Origin: Pseudomonas tohonis
Lineage (GTDB): Bacteria; Pseudomonadota; Gammaproteobacteria; Pseudomonadales; Pseudomonadaceae
Direction: 5' to 3'
DNA: 64,000 nt
Assembly: GCF_012767755.2 (NCBI RefSeq)
Contig: NZ_AP023189.1
Location: 248,001-312,000 of the forward strand
Below the pieces are notes generated by a model. The model ran no database searches and was not told the DNA's origin. It worked only from the letters and a program-made list of their open reading frames with translations. A program made the translations under genes and the position numbers. Positions within the stretch are counted from its first letter, which is position 1, and each line of letters begins with the position of its first letter. This document shows positions 8,211-17,804 of this stretch, piece by piece.

Positions 8211-11204
8211 ATGCCGGTCGGTTTTCTGACTCAAGAGCAACGCGACGGTTTTGGCCGCTATGTTGATTCGCCCAGCCGTGAAGAGCTGGAACGTTACTTC
8301 CACCTGAGCGATGAAGACCGTGAAGCCATCCAGGTGCTGCGGGGTAACCATAACCGTCTGGGTTATGCCGTTCTGCTGACCACCGTCCGCTTCGTTGGCG
8401 TTCTGCCGGACAAGCCCGCCGCCGTGCCGGTGGAAGTCCTGCAGGTGCTTTGCCGACAACTGGCGATTCCAGACCCCGACTGCCTCCAGCGCTATAGCGA
8501 TCATCGCCGCTGGATACATGCCACCGATATTCAGAACCGCTTTGGCTATCGTCATTTCACCGATCCGGGCATCGGCTTTCGCTTGAGCCGCTGGCTGTAT
8601 GCCCTCTGCTGGACGGGCACCGACCGGCCGGGAGTGCTGTTTGAGCGAGCCACCTCGTGGCTGTTCACACAGAAAGTCCTCCTGCCTGGTGTGTCTCAAC
8701 TAGAGCGCTTTATCGCCCAGTTGCGCAGTCGGGTCGAAGAACGCCTCTGGTTTACGCTGGGCCGCAGCGTGACTGAGGAACAGCGATTGCAACTGCAAGA
8801 CTTGCTGACGGTGGCCGAAGGCAACCGCAGCTCCCGGCTGGATCAATTGCGCTCCGGCCCGGTCATGGTCAGTGGCCCCGCGTTGATTCGGGCACTGCGC
8901 CGGCTCGATGACGTGCGCGGCATCGGCATCACCTTGCCGGCGGCGGCGCACATCCCTCCCAGCCGTATCGCCGCCCTGGCCCGCTTCGCCAACACGGCCA
9001 AGGTCACCGCGATTAATCGGCTGCCGGCGTCGCGGCGGATGGCGACACTGGTGGCCTTCGCACTCTGCCTGGAGGCGACTGCGCACGACGACGCACTGGA
9101 AGTCCTGGAGGCCTTGCTGCGCGACCTGTTCAGCAACGCGGAGAAGGCCGACAAGAAAGCCCGCATGCGCAGCCTGAAAGACCTGGATCGGTCGGCCGCG
9201 ACGCTCGCCGCCGCGTGCAAGGTCGTGCTGGACAGCTCGATCAGCGATGACAACGTGCGCGCCCGGCTGTTCAACGACCTGCCGAGGACCACCCTGGAAA
9301 AGGCCCTGGAAGAGGTCAACGCGCTGATCCGCCCGGTAGATGACGTCTATTTTCTTGCATTGGAAGCGCGCTACCGCAGCGTGCGCCGCTTCCTGCCCGA
9401 CCTGCTCAAGCACATCCGCTTCGGCTTCAGCCCGGCCGGCAAGGGCGTGGCGGCTAGTCTGGAGTGGCTGCAACTGAACCTGCCGCGCCGGAAGCCAGAG
9501 GATGACGCGCCGCAGGAGATCGTGGCCAAGGCTTGGCAGAAGCACATCACCCGCGAAGATGGCTCCCTCGACATGGGTGCCTATGTGTTCTGCACGCTCG
9601 ATGCGCTGCGCACGGCCCTGCGCCGCCGCGATGTCTTCGTCTCGCCCAGTTGGCGCTATGCCGACCCGCGCCTTGGCCTGCTCGACGGTGCCGAATGGCT
9701 GGCGGCGCGACCGATCATCTGCCGGTCACTGGGCCTGACCATCGACGCCAAAACCACCCTGGACGCCTTGTCCGTCGAGCTGGATGCAACCTGGCTGGCA
9801 GTAGCCGCGCGCCTGCCCGACAACCCGGCGATTCAACTGAGCGAGAACACCGAGGGCAAGACCGAACTGTCGCTCGGGGCGCTGGACAAGCTGGACGAGC
9901 CCTGCTCGTTGCTGCAACTGCGGGCGGCCGTGTCTGACCTGATGCCGCGTGTCGATCTGCCGGAAATCCTCTTGGAAATCGCCGCCCGCACTGGCTTTTC
10001 CGAGGCCTTCACCCATGTCTCCGAACGCAATGCACGCGCCGACAACCTGGTCACCAGCCTCTGCGCGGTGCTGTTGGGCGGGGCCTGCAACACCGGCCTG
10101 GAGCCCTTGATCCGCACCGACAACCCGGCGCTGCGCCGTGACCGGCTGTCCTGGGTCAGCCAGAATTATATCCGCGACGACACCCTGTCAGCGGCTAACG
10201 CCATCCTGGTCGGAGCGCAAAGCCAACTGGAACTGGCCCAAGTCTGGGGTGGCGGCGAGGTCGCCTCCGCCGATGGCATGCGCTTCGTCGTACCGGTGCG
10301 CACCGTGCATGCCGGCCCCAATCCGAAGTATTTCGGCACCGGCCGGGGTGTCACCTGGTACAACCTGATTTCCGACCAATTCTCCGGCCTCAACGCCATC
10401 ACCGTGCCCGGCACGCTGCGCGACAGCCTGGTGTTGCTGGCGGTCGTGCTGGAACAGCAGACCGAGTTGCAGCCGACGCAAATCATGACCGACACCGGGG
10501 CCTACAGCGATGTGGTGTTCGGGCTCTTCCGCCTACTTGGCTACCACTTCAGTCCGCGGCTGGCCGATGTCGGCGGTACCCGCTTCTGGCGCACGCGCCC
10601 GGACGCGGACTACGGCAAGCTCAACGGGCTGGCCCGCCAGTCGGTCAAACTCGACCTGATCGCCGAGCACTGGGACGACCTGCTGCGCCTGGCCGGCTCG
10701 CTCAAACTCGGCCGGGTGCCGGCGACTGGCATCATGCGCACGCTGCAAACGGGAGATAGACCCACCCGGCTGGCCCAGGCGCTGGCCGAATTCGGGCGGA
10801 TCGAAAAGACTCTGCACACGTTGACCTATATCGACGACGAGTCCAAGCGCCGCGCCACCCTGACCCAGTTGAACCGAGGCGAAGGCCGGCACAGCCTGGC
10901 CCGCGCCGTGTTCCACGGCAAACGCGGCGAGCTCCGCCAGCGCTACCGCGAAGGCCAGGAAGACCAGCTCGGTGCTCTGGGCCTGGTGGTGAACATCATC
11001 GTGCTGTGGAACACCCTCTACATGACGGCGGCCGTGGAACGGCTCAAGCAGCACGGCTATCCAGTGCTGGAAGAGGATTTGGCCCGGCTATCGCCGCTGA
11101 TCTACGAGCACATCAACATGCTCGGGCGGTATTCCTTTGCGGTACCGGAAGAAGTTGCGCGCGGCGAGCTGCGGCCACTGCGTAATCCAGACGACGACCT
11201 GTGA
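8211..11204 (+). CDS. tnpA: Tn3-family transposase TnpA
   Basis: The 997-residue length is typical of Tn3 DDE transposases. The C-terminal catalytic region contains IMTDTGAYSDVVFGLFRLLG and FSPRLADVGGTRFW, followed by the conserved HGKRGELRQRYREGQEDQLG and an NIIVLWNTLYMTAAVE block. The N-terminal half begins MPVGFLTQEQRDGFGRYV, a DUF4158-type DNA-binding region. It cuts at the 39-bp ends and drives replicative transposition. No frameshift is seen, so it appears functional. Confidence 0.95.
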   Translation: MPVGFLTQEQRDGFGRYVDSPSREELERYFHLSDEDREAIQVLRGNHNRLGYAVLLTTVRFVGVLPDKPAAVPVEVLQVLCRQLAIPDPDCLQRYSDHRRWIHATDIQNRFGYRHFTDPGIGFRLSRWLYALCWTGTDRPGVLFERATSWLFTQKVLLPGVSQLERFIAQLRSRVEERLWFTLGRSVTEEQRLQLQDLLTVAEGNRSSRLDQLRSGPVMVSGPALIRALRRLDDVRGIGITLPAAAHIPPSRIAALARFANTAKVTAINRLPASRRMATLVAFALCLEATAHDDALEVLEALLRDLFSNAEKADKKARMRSLKDLDRSAATLAAACKVVLDSSISDDNVRARLFNDLPRTTLEKALEEVNALIRPVDDVYFLALEARYRSVRRFLPDLLKHIRFGFSPAGKGVAASLEWLQLNLPRRKPEDDAPQEIVAKAWQKHITREDGSLDMGAYVFCTLDALRTALRRRDVFVSPSWRYADPRLGLLDGAEWLAARPIICRSLGLTIDAKTTLDALSVELDATWLAVAARLPDNPAIQLSENTEGKTELSLGALDKLDEPCSLLQLRAAVSDLMPRVDLPEILLEIAARTGFSEAFTHVSERNARADNLVTSLCAVLLGGACNTGLEPLIRTDNPALRRDRLSWVSQNYIRDDTLSAANAILVGAQSQLELAQVWGGGEVASADGMRFVVPVRTVHAGPNPKYFGTGRGVTWYNLISDQFSGLNAITVPGTLRDSLVLLAVVLEQQTELQPTQIMTDTGAYSDVVFGLFRLLGYHFSPRLADVGGTRFWRTRPDADYGKLNGLARQSVKLDLIAEHWDDLLRLAGSLKLGRVPATGIMRTLQTGDRPTRLAQALAEFGRIEKTLHTLTYIDDESKRRATLTQLNRGEGRHSLARAVFHGKRGELRQRYREGQEDQLGALGLVVNIIVLWNTLYMTAAVERLKQHGYPVLEEDLARLSPLIYEHINMLGRYSFAVPEEVARGELRPLRNPDDDL

Positions 11205-11216
11205 TCCCCCTAAACG

Positions 11217-11429
11217 CTATGAGCAACACCCAAGCTGCTGCTGGATCGGCGGGCACTTCACCGAGCCGAACGAACAGAAAACGCAGCAATCCCCTGGGTT
11301 GGGGCGCAGCAGCGCCTTGCAGTTGCTGCACTCGTAATAGAACTGGCAGGCGTCCGTGGGCATGGTTTCCGGCTTGGCGAAGCCGCAGCGCGGGCAAGTC
11401 AGCACGGACTCAAGGACAATGGCGCTCAT
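11217..11429 (-). CDS. GDCCVxC-domain small cysteine-rich protein
   Basis: The 70-residue protein contains a CPRC pair (residues 12-15), a central Cys and the block GDCCVFCSFGSVKCPP, ending with two more cysteines. This block defines a small family annotated as GDCCVxC-domain (seleno)proteins, found beside mer and other metal genes. It is the last gene of the leftward merT-merP unit. A metal-thiol role is likely; the exact function is unknown. Confidence 0.8.
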   Translation of the reverse strand: MSAIVLESVLTCPRCGFAKPETMPTDACQFYYECSNCKALLRPNPGDCCVFCSFGSVKCPPIQQQLGCCS

Positions 11430-11436
11430 CGTGACC

Positions 11437-11712
11437 TCACTTCTGCACTGTGGAGGGGTATCCCGCGTTCGCGGTCGCCTCAGTCAGTGCCTCGGGCTGG
11501 GCCTTATCGGGATCGTAGGTGACGGTCGCCGTCTTCTGGTCGAAATTGACCTGGACGTCACTCACGCCGGACACCTTCTCCAGCGACTTCTTGACCGTGA
11601 TCGGACAGAGTCCGCACGTCATGTTCTGCACGTCGAGCGTGACGGTTTTCGGGGGAGCCGCCAGCGCCACGAAGGGCAAGGCGAAAAGCACGGCGATCAG
11701 CAGTTTGCGCAT
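11437..11712 (-). CDS. merP: Periplasmic mercury-binding protein MerP
   Basis: The 91-residue protein has a signal peptide (MRKLLIAVLFALPFVALA) and one heavy-metal-associated domain with the MTCGLCPITVKKSL motif, whose two cysteines bind Hg(II). It passes mercury to MerT in the inner membrane. It lies 12 bases downstream of merT in the same unit. The usual next gene, merA, is absent. Confidence 0.92.
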   Translation of the reverse strand: MRKLLIAVLFALPFVALAAPPKTVTLDVQNMTCGLCPITVKKSLEKVSGVSDVQVNFDQKTATVTYDPDKAQPEALTEATANAGYPSTVQK

Positions 11713-11724
11713 GGTTAATCTCCT

Positions 11725-12081
11725 TCAGTAGAACAGCGGGGCGAGCCACGGCACGGCCAATAGGCCGAGCAGCAGCACGCTGACGATCCAGAACACGAGT
11801 CGCTGTCGCACGAGCGTGCGCGGATCGGCGCAGGGTGTACCTGGCGTACAAACCTGTGGCACCAGGTAGAGCTTGCGGAATGCCAATCCCAGGAACAGTA
11901 GAGTCAACCCGATTAAGAGGGGGCGTAGTGGCTCCATCATGGTCAGAGCGCCCACCCACGTACCGCCGACACCGAGTGCCAACAGCACCAGTGGCCCGAC
12001 ACAGCACACCGACGCACCGATGGCGGTCAGCGAACTCGCGACCAGCGAGCCTTTCCCGGTGAGTTGCATCCCCATTCCCAT
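11725..12081 (-). CDS. merT: Mercuric transport protein MerT
   Basis: The 118-residue membrane protein has three hydrophobic helices. The first holds the paired cysteines of ASVCCVGPLVLL and the loop after the second holds the CTPGTPC pair, the two Hg relay sites of MerT. It is transcribed leftward from the MerR-controlled promoter. Without MerA in this element, uptake alone would sensitise the cell unless a reductase is present elsewhere. Confidence 0.92.
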   Translation of the reverse strand: MGMGMQLTGKGSLVASSLTAIGASVCCVGPLVLLALGVGGTWVGALTMMEPLRPLLIGLTLLFLGLAFRKLYLVPQVCTPGTPCADPRTLVRQRLVFWIVSVLLLGLLAVPWLAPLFY

Positions 12082-12108
12082 CTCCTGAGCCTGATTGCCT
12101 AGGTGCTA

Positions 12109-12139
12109 TTCTAAACTCCGTACCAAAGTACGGAATCAA
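12109..12139 (-). promoter_or_regulatory. MerR operator and merT promoter
   Basis: The palindrome CCGTAC-N4-GTACGG lies at 12118-12133. Read on the minus strand, TTGATT and TTAGAA flank it with 19 bases between, the over-long spacing of MerR-activated promoters. MerR bound here would repress, and with Hg(II) activate, merTP. Confidence 0.85.
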
Positions 12140-12149
12140 GGAGAAAGTG

Positions 12150-12548
12150 ATGGCCACAGAGCTGACCATTGGCAAGCTGGCAGACGCCGCCGGGGTGAAC
12201 GTCGAGACGATCCGCTACTACCAGCGACGCGGGCTGCTGGATGAACCAGCCAAACCCTTGGGTGGCCATCGGCGCTATCCGGTGGACATGGTGAAGCGAC
12301 TGCGTTTCATCAAGCGGGCTCAGGCGCTGGGTTTCACGCTCTCGGAAGTCGGTGGACTGCTGACGCTGGATGAGTCGTGCGCCTGTGCCGAAACGCGAGC
12401 ACGGGCTGCACGCAAGCTCGCGTTGATCGAGCAGAAGATGGCCGACTTGGTCGTCATGCAGCAACTGTTAGGCGAACTGGTGCAGCAATGTGATGCGGGA
12501 GACGGCGGAACGATCTGCCCGATCATCGAGGCACTGATCAGAGAGTAA
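12150..12548 (+). CDS. merR: Mercury-responsive regulator MerR
   Basis: The 132-residue protein has the winged helix LTIGKLADAAGVNVETIRYY and the following YQRRGLLDEP wing typical of MerR. Its metal-site cysteines are one in LDESCACAETRARA plus others near the end (QQCDAGDGGTICPI). It is divergent from merT, with the shared operator between. An in-frame GTG three bases upstream is the alternative start. The inverted repeat of the transposon follows 52 bases after the stop. Confidence 0.92.
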   Translation: MATELTIGKLADAAGVNVETIRYYQRRGLLDEPAKPLGGHRRYPVDMVKRLRFIKRAQALGFTLSEVGGLLTLDESCACAETRARAARKLALIEQKMADLVVMQQLLGELVQQCDAGDGGTICPIIEALIRE

Positions 12549-12600
12549 TGCCTGGCGGGTGAGCTGGAGATCGGAAAGCCCCTTTACGGTGGGATTCAGA

Positions 12601-12639
12601 GCTTACGTTGGTTTTTGGTTCCATTGCTCCCCAAACCCC
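12601..12639 (-). repeat. Right terminal inverted repeat of the Tn5563-like element
   Basis: It is the exact reverse complement of 6387-6425 over 39 bases. The outer flank AGGTA does not repeat the left flank GTGTT. Confidence 0.9.
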
Positions 12640-12850
12640 AGGTACTGTAAAATAGAAGAGTGAGCACTTGATTTGCTGGTGCTTTCAAACAACGGTGTTG
12701 TTTTTTTAACAGCCGAACTGGAAAGGGAGGCTGAGCTGCTCAGTGATCACTTTATCCGTTGGCTGATTTACGCCGGCATGTTCGCTACAGGCACTGAACG
12801 ACAACGCAGATGGTATGGTCTGTGCGTTCTGACTCGTCAAGGATCGGCCA

Positions 12851-13696
12851 ATGGATCGTTTGTCTAATTTGCTCTCGCGGTTCGGCGTGCGGGCCAATCT
12901 GTTCTATGACGGCGACCTATGCGGCTCTGCATCTTACGATGGCGCCGAGCGGCGAGGTTATATCCATCTGCTTCAGGCCGGCAGCGTGACGTTGCTTGGT
13001 CCCGATCGCAAGGATTTGCAGCTCACTCGCCCTAGCTTGATTTTTATGCCACGCCCCGCCAAGCATCAATTGTTTGCGGGTGAGTCCGATGGCGCAAAGT
13101 TGTTGTGTGCTTCCATGGAGTTTGAGGGCGGAATTGATAATCCTTTGTCGGCTTCATTACCGGACTGTTTGGTGCTCGCACTCGATGATCTGCCCATGCT
13201 GGCAGACACGTTGGAGTGGATGTTTGCCGAGGCGGCAAATGTGCATTGTGGAAGGGAAGCCGCGCTTGAGCGCTTATTTGAGCTCCTAATCATTCTGTTG
13301 CTCCGTTACCTGCTCGATCATCACCAGTTGCGCACCGGAATGATGGCTGGACTGGCCGACATGCGGCTTGCCCGATCGCTTTTACAGATGCACAACTCCC
13401 CGGAACATGCCTGGTCAATAGCAGAGCTGGCCAGTGAGTCAAATATGTCACGCGCTGCGTATGCCGTGCATTTCAAGAGTGTCATCGGACAGACGCCTGC
13501 TGATTATTTGTTGAGTTGGCGAGTTAGCCTGGCTCAGAAGCTGATGCGAGAAGGGCGCTCGATTACGCTGATTGCAGCTCAAGTCGGCTACGAAAGTCCT
13601 TCGGCGCTGTCTCGCGCATTTAGACGCAAGACGGGGTTGAGCCCTCGTGACTGGTTGAAAGATCTGGCGGGGGAAAATGATGGCAAAAAGGCCTAA
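12851..13696 (+). CDS. RclR-like AraC-family regulator (cupin_6 sensor)
   Basis: The 281-residue protein has an N-terminal cupin-type sensor and a C-terminal AraC double HTH (WSIAELASESNMSRAAYAVH around 195-215, and ITLIAAQVGYESPSALSRAF near 245-265). Cysteines at residues 24 (GDLCG) and 86 (KLLCASMEF) fall where E. coli RclR carries Cys21 and Cys89, the pair known to be oxidised by reactive chlorine. The adjacent divergent gene is a DUF417 RclC-like protein, as in rcl loci. AAGGA precedes ATG 12851. A reactive-chlorine sensor is therefore likely. Confidence 0.8.
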   Translation: MDRLSNLLSRFGVRANLFYDGDLCGSASYDGAERRGYIHLLQAGSVTLLGPDRKDLQLTRPSLIFMPRPAKHQLFAGESDGAKLLCASMEFEGGIDNPLSASLPDCLVLALDDLPMLADTLEWMFAEAANVHCGREAALERLFELLIILLLRYLLDHHQLRTGMMAGLADMRLARSLLQMHNSPEHAWSIAELASESNMSRAAYAVHFKSVIGQTPADYLLSWRVSLAQKLMREGRSITLIAAQVGYESPSALSRAFRRKTGLSPRDWLKDLAGENDGKKA

Positions 13697-13725
13697 GGCA
13701 TTACTGCCTTAAGCCATTGAAAAAA

Positions 13726-14244
13726 TTATGCATTAATTTTACGTTTTTCCAGTTCAACCAGCGAATGGCCTGCCACAAATATCGAAACAGCAAGCAACCC
13801 TAAGTCTTTAAGCAGAAACTGACCTGGCGCAACGGAAATCGCCGGAAACCCTAAACTAGGCTCAATGACGCCCGGAGTGGAAAACATAAAGCTAAGGGTT
13901 GTGAAGAACAGGCCTGCAGACAGAGCGCCTCCTACCACGGATAGTTTGGGCGACAGCATGCGGCCTGCGATCAGAGTGCCGATCGAAATCTCTAGTATGC
14001 CGAGCAGGCTGGAGAACATGTCGACCGAAAAAATGCTATACACCCATCCCAAAAGCGGGCTGTTGCTCACCAGTGGAACCAGGCCCTCGGCCTCGTAGTG
14101 GGTAAATTTCATGCCGCCGAACCAGAAGTAAATAATAGCGAGAGCCAAGTACGCGCCATAGATACCTAGCCCCATAGTTTTGGTTCCAAGCGTTAAGTGG
14201 GCCTGTACGCTGGACTTCGAGTTTTCAATGCCTATGGTTTTCAT
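13726..14244 (-). CDS. DUF417 (YkgB/RclC-like) inner-membrane protein
   Basis: The 172-residue protein has about four hydrophobic helices and the family segments IYFWFGGMKFTHYEAEGLVP and LGWVYSIFS. DUF417 includes RclC, a membrane protein of the E. coli reactive-chlorine regulon with unknown chemistry. It converges with the RclR-like regulator gene, whose stop lies 29 bases away, so its promoter faces the IS21 element. Regulation by the neighbour is inferred. Confidence 0.8.
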   Translation of the reverse strand: MKTIGIENSKSSVQAHLTLGTKTMGLGIYGAYLALAIIYFWFGGMKFTHYEAEGLVPLVSNSPLLGWVYSIFSVDMFSSLLGILEISIGTLIAGRMLSPKLSVVGGALSAGLFFTTLSFMFSTPGVIEPSLGFPAISVAPGQFLLKDLGLLAVSIFVAGHSLVELEKRKINA

Positions 14245-14713
14245 GTCTGAGCTTCCAGTAGTGAGTGAGAGTGTGTTGGCTGCCGAACGCCGTATGCGTT
14301 GGCGATGAGATGATTATGGCTGGCATCTCTAATCAAGAGGCATCAGAAAGTATTGATTTCAGTGCAGATCGTCTTGGGCGGTGCAATTCGCGATGAAGGG
14401 ATCGCCGTGGAGAGCGATGAGTGCACTATTTCGATAAAGGAGTCGTTTTACATAGGTCGATGAAGCGCGTTGCGGCATCGCCTACTGTCATTTCTCAAAT
14501 CTGACTATGGGGCTTGGGGTGTTGGCGCTGATGGAAAATTGACCCACCCTGCCGATTGAAATTTGACCCAGGGCGGATTGCTGATTTTGTTACCAGCAAC
14601 TGTGGATAAGTCTACCAGCGCAGCTGCTGTTGCCCCCACTCCTTCGCTAGCCCAGTTCAGTTGTTTAAGACCTGCCACACGCAGCCATGTAGCAGGCCGT
14701 CGTCGCCATGAAA

Positions 14714-15517
14714 TCAGAACGGCTCATCGTCCTCCGGTTCCTGGCCGCCCTTACGCTTTCGCTCCCGTGATTTGATCTTGGCCTGGGCCGCCAAGCTACT
14801 GTGTTGCAGGCGATAGGACTCGTTACCGGTTTCGACGATGTGGCAGTGGTGGGTCAGCCGATCCAGCAGGGCGGTGGTCATCTTGGCGTCGCCGAACACG
14901 CTCGACCATTCGGCGAAGCTCAGGTTGGTGGTGATCACCACGCTGGTGTGTTCGTACAGCTTGGACAGCAGGTGAAACAGCAACGCACCGCCAGCCTGGC
15001 TGAACGGCAGATAACCCAGTTCGTCGAGGATGACCAGATCCATGCGCAGCAGTGCCTGGGCGATCCGCCCGGCTTTGCCGTCGTGTTTTTCGCGCTCCAG
15101 CAGATTGACCAGATCGACCGTGGAGTAGAAGCGCACGCGCTTACCGTGCCGGGTGATGCCGGACACGGCCAGCGCGGTGGCTAGGTGGGTTTTACCGGTG
15201 CCTGGCCCACCGATCAGCACCACGTTCTGCGCGGTGTCGGTAAAGGCCAGGCTGGCCAGCTCGCTGATCAGGCGTGCGTCGGCGCTAGAGGCGTTGAAAT
15301 CGAAGCTGGCCAGATCGCGGTGCATCGGCAGCTTGGCCATGTTCATCTGGTGGCTCACCGAGCGCATGGCGCGATCTGTGTGCTCTTGTTCCAGCAGGTG
15401 TTCGAGCAGCCACTTGGATGAGGCTGTGTTCGACTCACCCTGTGCAGTTAACTCCGCCCAGGCCGTGGCCATGCCGTGCAGGCGCAGTTCCTTGAGTTCC
15501 GCCATCAAATCACGCAT
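14714..15517 (-). CDS. istB: IstB helper ATPase of IS21
   Basis: The 267-residue AAA+ protein has Walker [15 protein letters not shown] and Walker [12 protein letters not shown], the IstB signature, and [13 protein letters not shown] near the C-terminus. IstB loads target DNA and stimulates IstA. ATG 15517 is chosen because AAGGAG lies seven bases upstream, within the end of istA; the overlap is typical of the family. It appears intact. Confidence 0.93.
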   Translation of the reverse strand: MRDLMAELKELRLHGMATAWAELTAQGESNTASSKWLLEHLLEQEHTDRAMRSVSHQMNMAKLPMHRDLASFDFNASSADARLISELASLAFTDTAQNVVLIGGPGTGKTHLATALAVSGITRHGKRVRFYSTVDLVNLLEREKHDGKAGRIAQALLRMDLVILDELGYLPFSQAGGALLFHLLSKLYEHTSVVITTNLSFAEWSSVFGDAKMTTALLDRLTHHCHIVETGNESYRLQHSSLAAQAKIKSRERKRKGGQEPEDDEPF

Positions 15518-17018
15518 GACCGATCTCCTTGGTCTGGCCACGCAGGCGGTCGTAGCGCGCCGTGTTGGCGACGGGGGCTTCCTTGAGCGACAAGTGGGTT
15601 TCGACGCTGGGTGGTGGTTCGGATGCTGTCAGCCGTGCCACGACATTGAGGATGTGTTCGGCGCTCAGGCTGCCGCTCTCCAGTACCAGCTCAACGGCTA
15701 CCAGCACGGCATCGAGTCCGGCGACCGGTACGGCAGCCAGGACTTGCGCCATGATCCGGTCACCGCCGGCATGACGCCCCAGACCGTGCTTAAGCTGACG
15801 CAGCGGCGCCGGCAGATCAGCAAAGGGCGCGCCGTTGCGCAGCGCACCGGGCTTGCGTTCGATCAGCGGGAGGTAGTGCTGCCAGTCATAGCTGACCTGG
15901 TCGCGATCCAGCAAGCGGACATGGCTGGCGATCAGCGCGTCGTCAGCCACCACCTCGATTCGCGTCGGATACAAACGGCTGCTGACCCACTTACCCGCGT
16001 ACTCACACGGCACCGAGTAGCGGTTGCGCCCGACGCTGACCAGGCAGGTGCTGGAGACCCGCGCAGGCCGCTCGACGTAACCGTCGAATGGCGCTGGCAC
16101 AGGCATCAGTTCAGCGCGCTCCAACTCCAGCACTTCGGCCACACTCAGCCCGCTGTATTGAGGGTGCGTCAGCTCGTTCCAAAGCGCGCGGCAGCGCTGG
16201 CCCAGCCAGGCATTGAGTTCCTCGAAGGAGTGAAACTGGCAGTCCTGGGCGTCTAGCCAGATACGCCTGCGGCTGTCTTGCACGTTCTTTTCAACGATGC
16301 CCTTTTCCCAACCAGCGGCGACGTTGCAGAAGTCCGGATCGAACAGGTAATGCGCGCACATCACCGCAAAGCGCGCATTCACCGCCCGGCCTTTGCCCTT
16401 ATTGACCTTGTCGACGGCGGTCTTCATGTTGTCGTAGATGCCCCGGCGCGGCACGCCGCCCAAGGAGCCGAACGAGCGTGTATGGGCGTCAAATAACATC
16501 TCATGGCCCTGGCTCGGATACGCCACAAGCCAGAACGCACGGCTGGCACACAGCTTCAGATGTGCCACCTGCATACGCCGGTAAATGCCGCCGACCAGCA
16601 AGCCTTCCTCGCTCCAGTCAAACTGAAACGCCTCGCCAAGAGCAAAGGTCAGCGGCACAAAGGCCTGCGACGCCTTGCCCTGTCCCCCTCGCCAGGCACG
16701 GATAAACGCGGTGAGCTGGCTGTAGCCACCGTCATAACCATCGGCTTTGATTTGCGCCAACAGCGCCTTGGCACTGCGCCGCTGTTGCTTGGGGCGCAGA
16801 GAATCGGCTTTTAGCGCCTGCTCTAGCGTGGCGTGAAAAGGGCTGAGTTTGTTAAAGATCGCGCGGCGTTGGTAGACCGGCGGCTTGGCCTCAGGTGCTC
16901 TGACCCACTTGCGAATCGTGTTGCGCGCCAACCCGGTGCGCTTGGCTATCTCATGCAGCGACAGCTTGTCGCGGAAATACATCCGGCGGATTTTGCCCAT
17001 CATTTCCATACTGATCAC
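15510..17018 (-). CDS. istA: IstA transposase of IS21
   Basis: The 502-residue protein has an N-terminal HTH ([20 protein letters not shown]), an rve-type integrase core starting [17 protein letters not shown] with the first catalytic Asp, and [14 protein letters not shown] with the second. The end overlaps istB by eight bases. No internal stop or frameshift is present, so the element is probably active. Confidence 0.93.
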   Translation of the reverse strand: MISMEMMGKIRRMYFRDKLSLHEIAKRTGLARNTIRKWVRAPEAKPPVYQRRAIFNKLSPFHATLEQALKADSLRPKQQRRSAKALLAQIKADGYDGGYSQLTAFIRAWRGGQGKASQAFVPLTFALGEAFQFDWSEEGLLVGGIYRRMQVAHLKLCASRAFWLVAYPSQGHEMLFDAHTRSFGSLGGVPRRGIYDNMKTAVDKVNKGKGRAVNARFAVMCAHYLFDPDFCNVAAGWEKGIVEKNVQDSRRRIWLDAQDCQFHSFEELNAWLGQRCRALWNELTHPQYSGLSVAEVLELERAELMPVPAPFDGYVERPARVSSTCLVSVGRNRYSVPCEYAGKWVSSRLYPTRIEVVADDALIASHVRLLDRDQVSYDWQHYLPLIERKPGALRNGAPFADLPAPLRQLKHGLGRHAGGDRIMAQVLAAVPVAGLDAVLVAVELVLESGSLSAEHILNVVARLTASEPPPSVETHLSLKEAPVANTARYDRLRGQTKEIGHA

Positions 17019-17188
17019 CCTGTGTTCTCCTGCTCAAAAATTGAGCAGAAGCAGTTGAACACCTGGGTCAGTTTTCAGTCGGCAGAACAGCCTCTACTGG
17101 GTCAGTTTTCGGTCAGCGGCAACAAGAGAGTGACTAGGCGTTCTAGTGCGCGCGCCGGATCGCCCAGAGACCACACCATAACGGCTAT

Positions 17189-17599
17189 TTAATCAGCCCC
17201 CGGGTTGTTCTTCGTGTCACGAATCGGGCAAGGCGACGTTTCACATCCCTCCTCCTTCCCTAGACGAACGTACCTTTCTCGTAGTTCTTTCAATTCACTA
17301 GCGGTACGGTCGTCCAAGGCCATTAGTTCAGCTTGAGCCCCTTTTGTCGCGCGTAGTAGCTCGTCGAGTTTGATATGAAGCTCGTCAGTGTCGCGATTCT
17401 GCGTATTTTGCAGCAGGAAAACCATTAGGAACGTAATGATTGTGGTGCTCGTATTAACAATGAGTTGCCAGGTGTCGTTGAAATGAAAAAAGGGTCCCGT
17501 AATCCCCCATAAGGCGATTCCTCCTAACGCCAACCCAAAGGTCCTAGGGCTACCGCTACGTTCTGCTAACCACCTCGCCGCAGTTTCAAAGTTGCGCAT
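17189..17599 (-). CDS. Low-affinity iron permease family protein
   Basis: The 136-residue protein has two hydrophobic helices (LALGGIALWGITGPFFHF and IVNTSTTIITFLMVFLLQNT), then QNRDTDELHIKLDELLRATK and a charged cytoplasmic tail. This arrangement is the bacterial low-affinity iron permease (PF04120-type) family; transport has not been shown for most members. It stands alone, downstream of the IS21 element, with its own upstream region. Confidence 0.75.
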   Translation of the reverse strand: MRNFETAARWLAERSGSPRTFGLALGGIALWGITGPFFHFNDTWQLIVNTSTTIITFLMVFLLQNTQNRDTDELHIKLDELLRATKGAQAELMALDDRTASELKELRERYVRLGKEEGCETSPCPIRDTKNNPGAD

Positions 17600-17804
17600 A
17601 ATATTCTCTCTTATTAGCGGGCCCTTTTAAGCGAACCATTCTCTCTGATCGCCGTCAAAGTGATGCCGTCTTTAGGTTGTACGGAGTCTGGGTTTGCCTC
17701 AACGCTACGCTCTCGCTTATAGCTGAGCAGGAAGACTCAAATAGGTAGACAGGGCAAACGAGCAGGAAATTCCGCATTTAACCAAGTCCAGCTGGAGGCG
17801 CATA

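Larger units (their letters stand above)
6387..12639. mobile_element. Tn5563-like Tn3-family transposon with partial mer operon
   Basis: A 6253-bp unit is bounded by perfect 39-bp inverted repeats at 6387-6425 and 12601-12639. It carries a resolvase, an RHH-PIN pair, a Tn3-type transposase and merR, merT, merP plus a GDCCVxC gene. This gene set and size match the published Tn5563 from a Pseudomonas alcaligenes plasmid, a mercury-transport transposon without mercuric reductase. Bases flanking the ends are GTGTT on the left and AGGTA on the right, so the expected 5-bp target duplication is absent. Confidence 0.85.
14520..17124. mobile_element. IS21-family insertion sequence
   Basis: The 2605-bp element has imperfect ends TGTTGGCGCTG (14520) and CAGCGGCAACA (ending 17124), with internal TGACCCA/TGGGTCA repeats next to both ends, as is usual for IS21. 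It encodes overlapping istA and istB on the minus strand. Flanking bases show no obvious direct repeat. It resembles IS21 members common in Pseudomonas such as ISPst3, but the exact name was not verified. Confidence 0.85.

Noticed and set aside
15153..16256. 367-codon plus-strand frame opposite istA/istB
   Set aside because: Antisense shadow of the IS21 genes.
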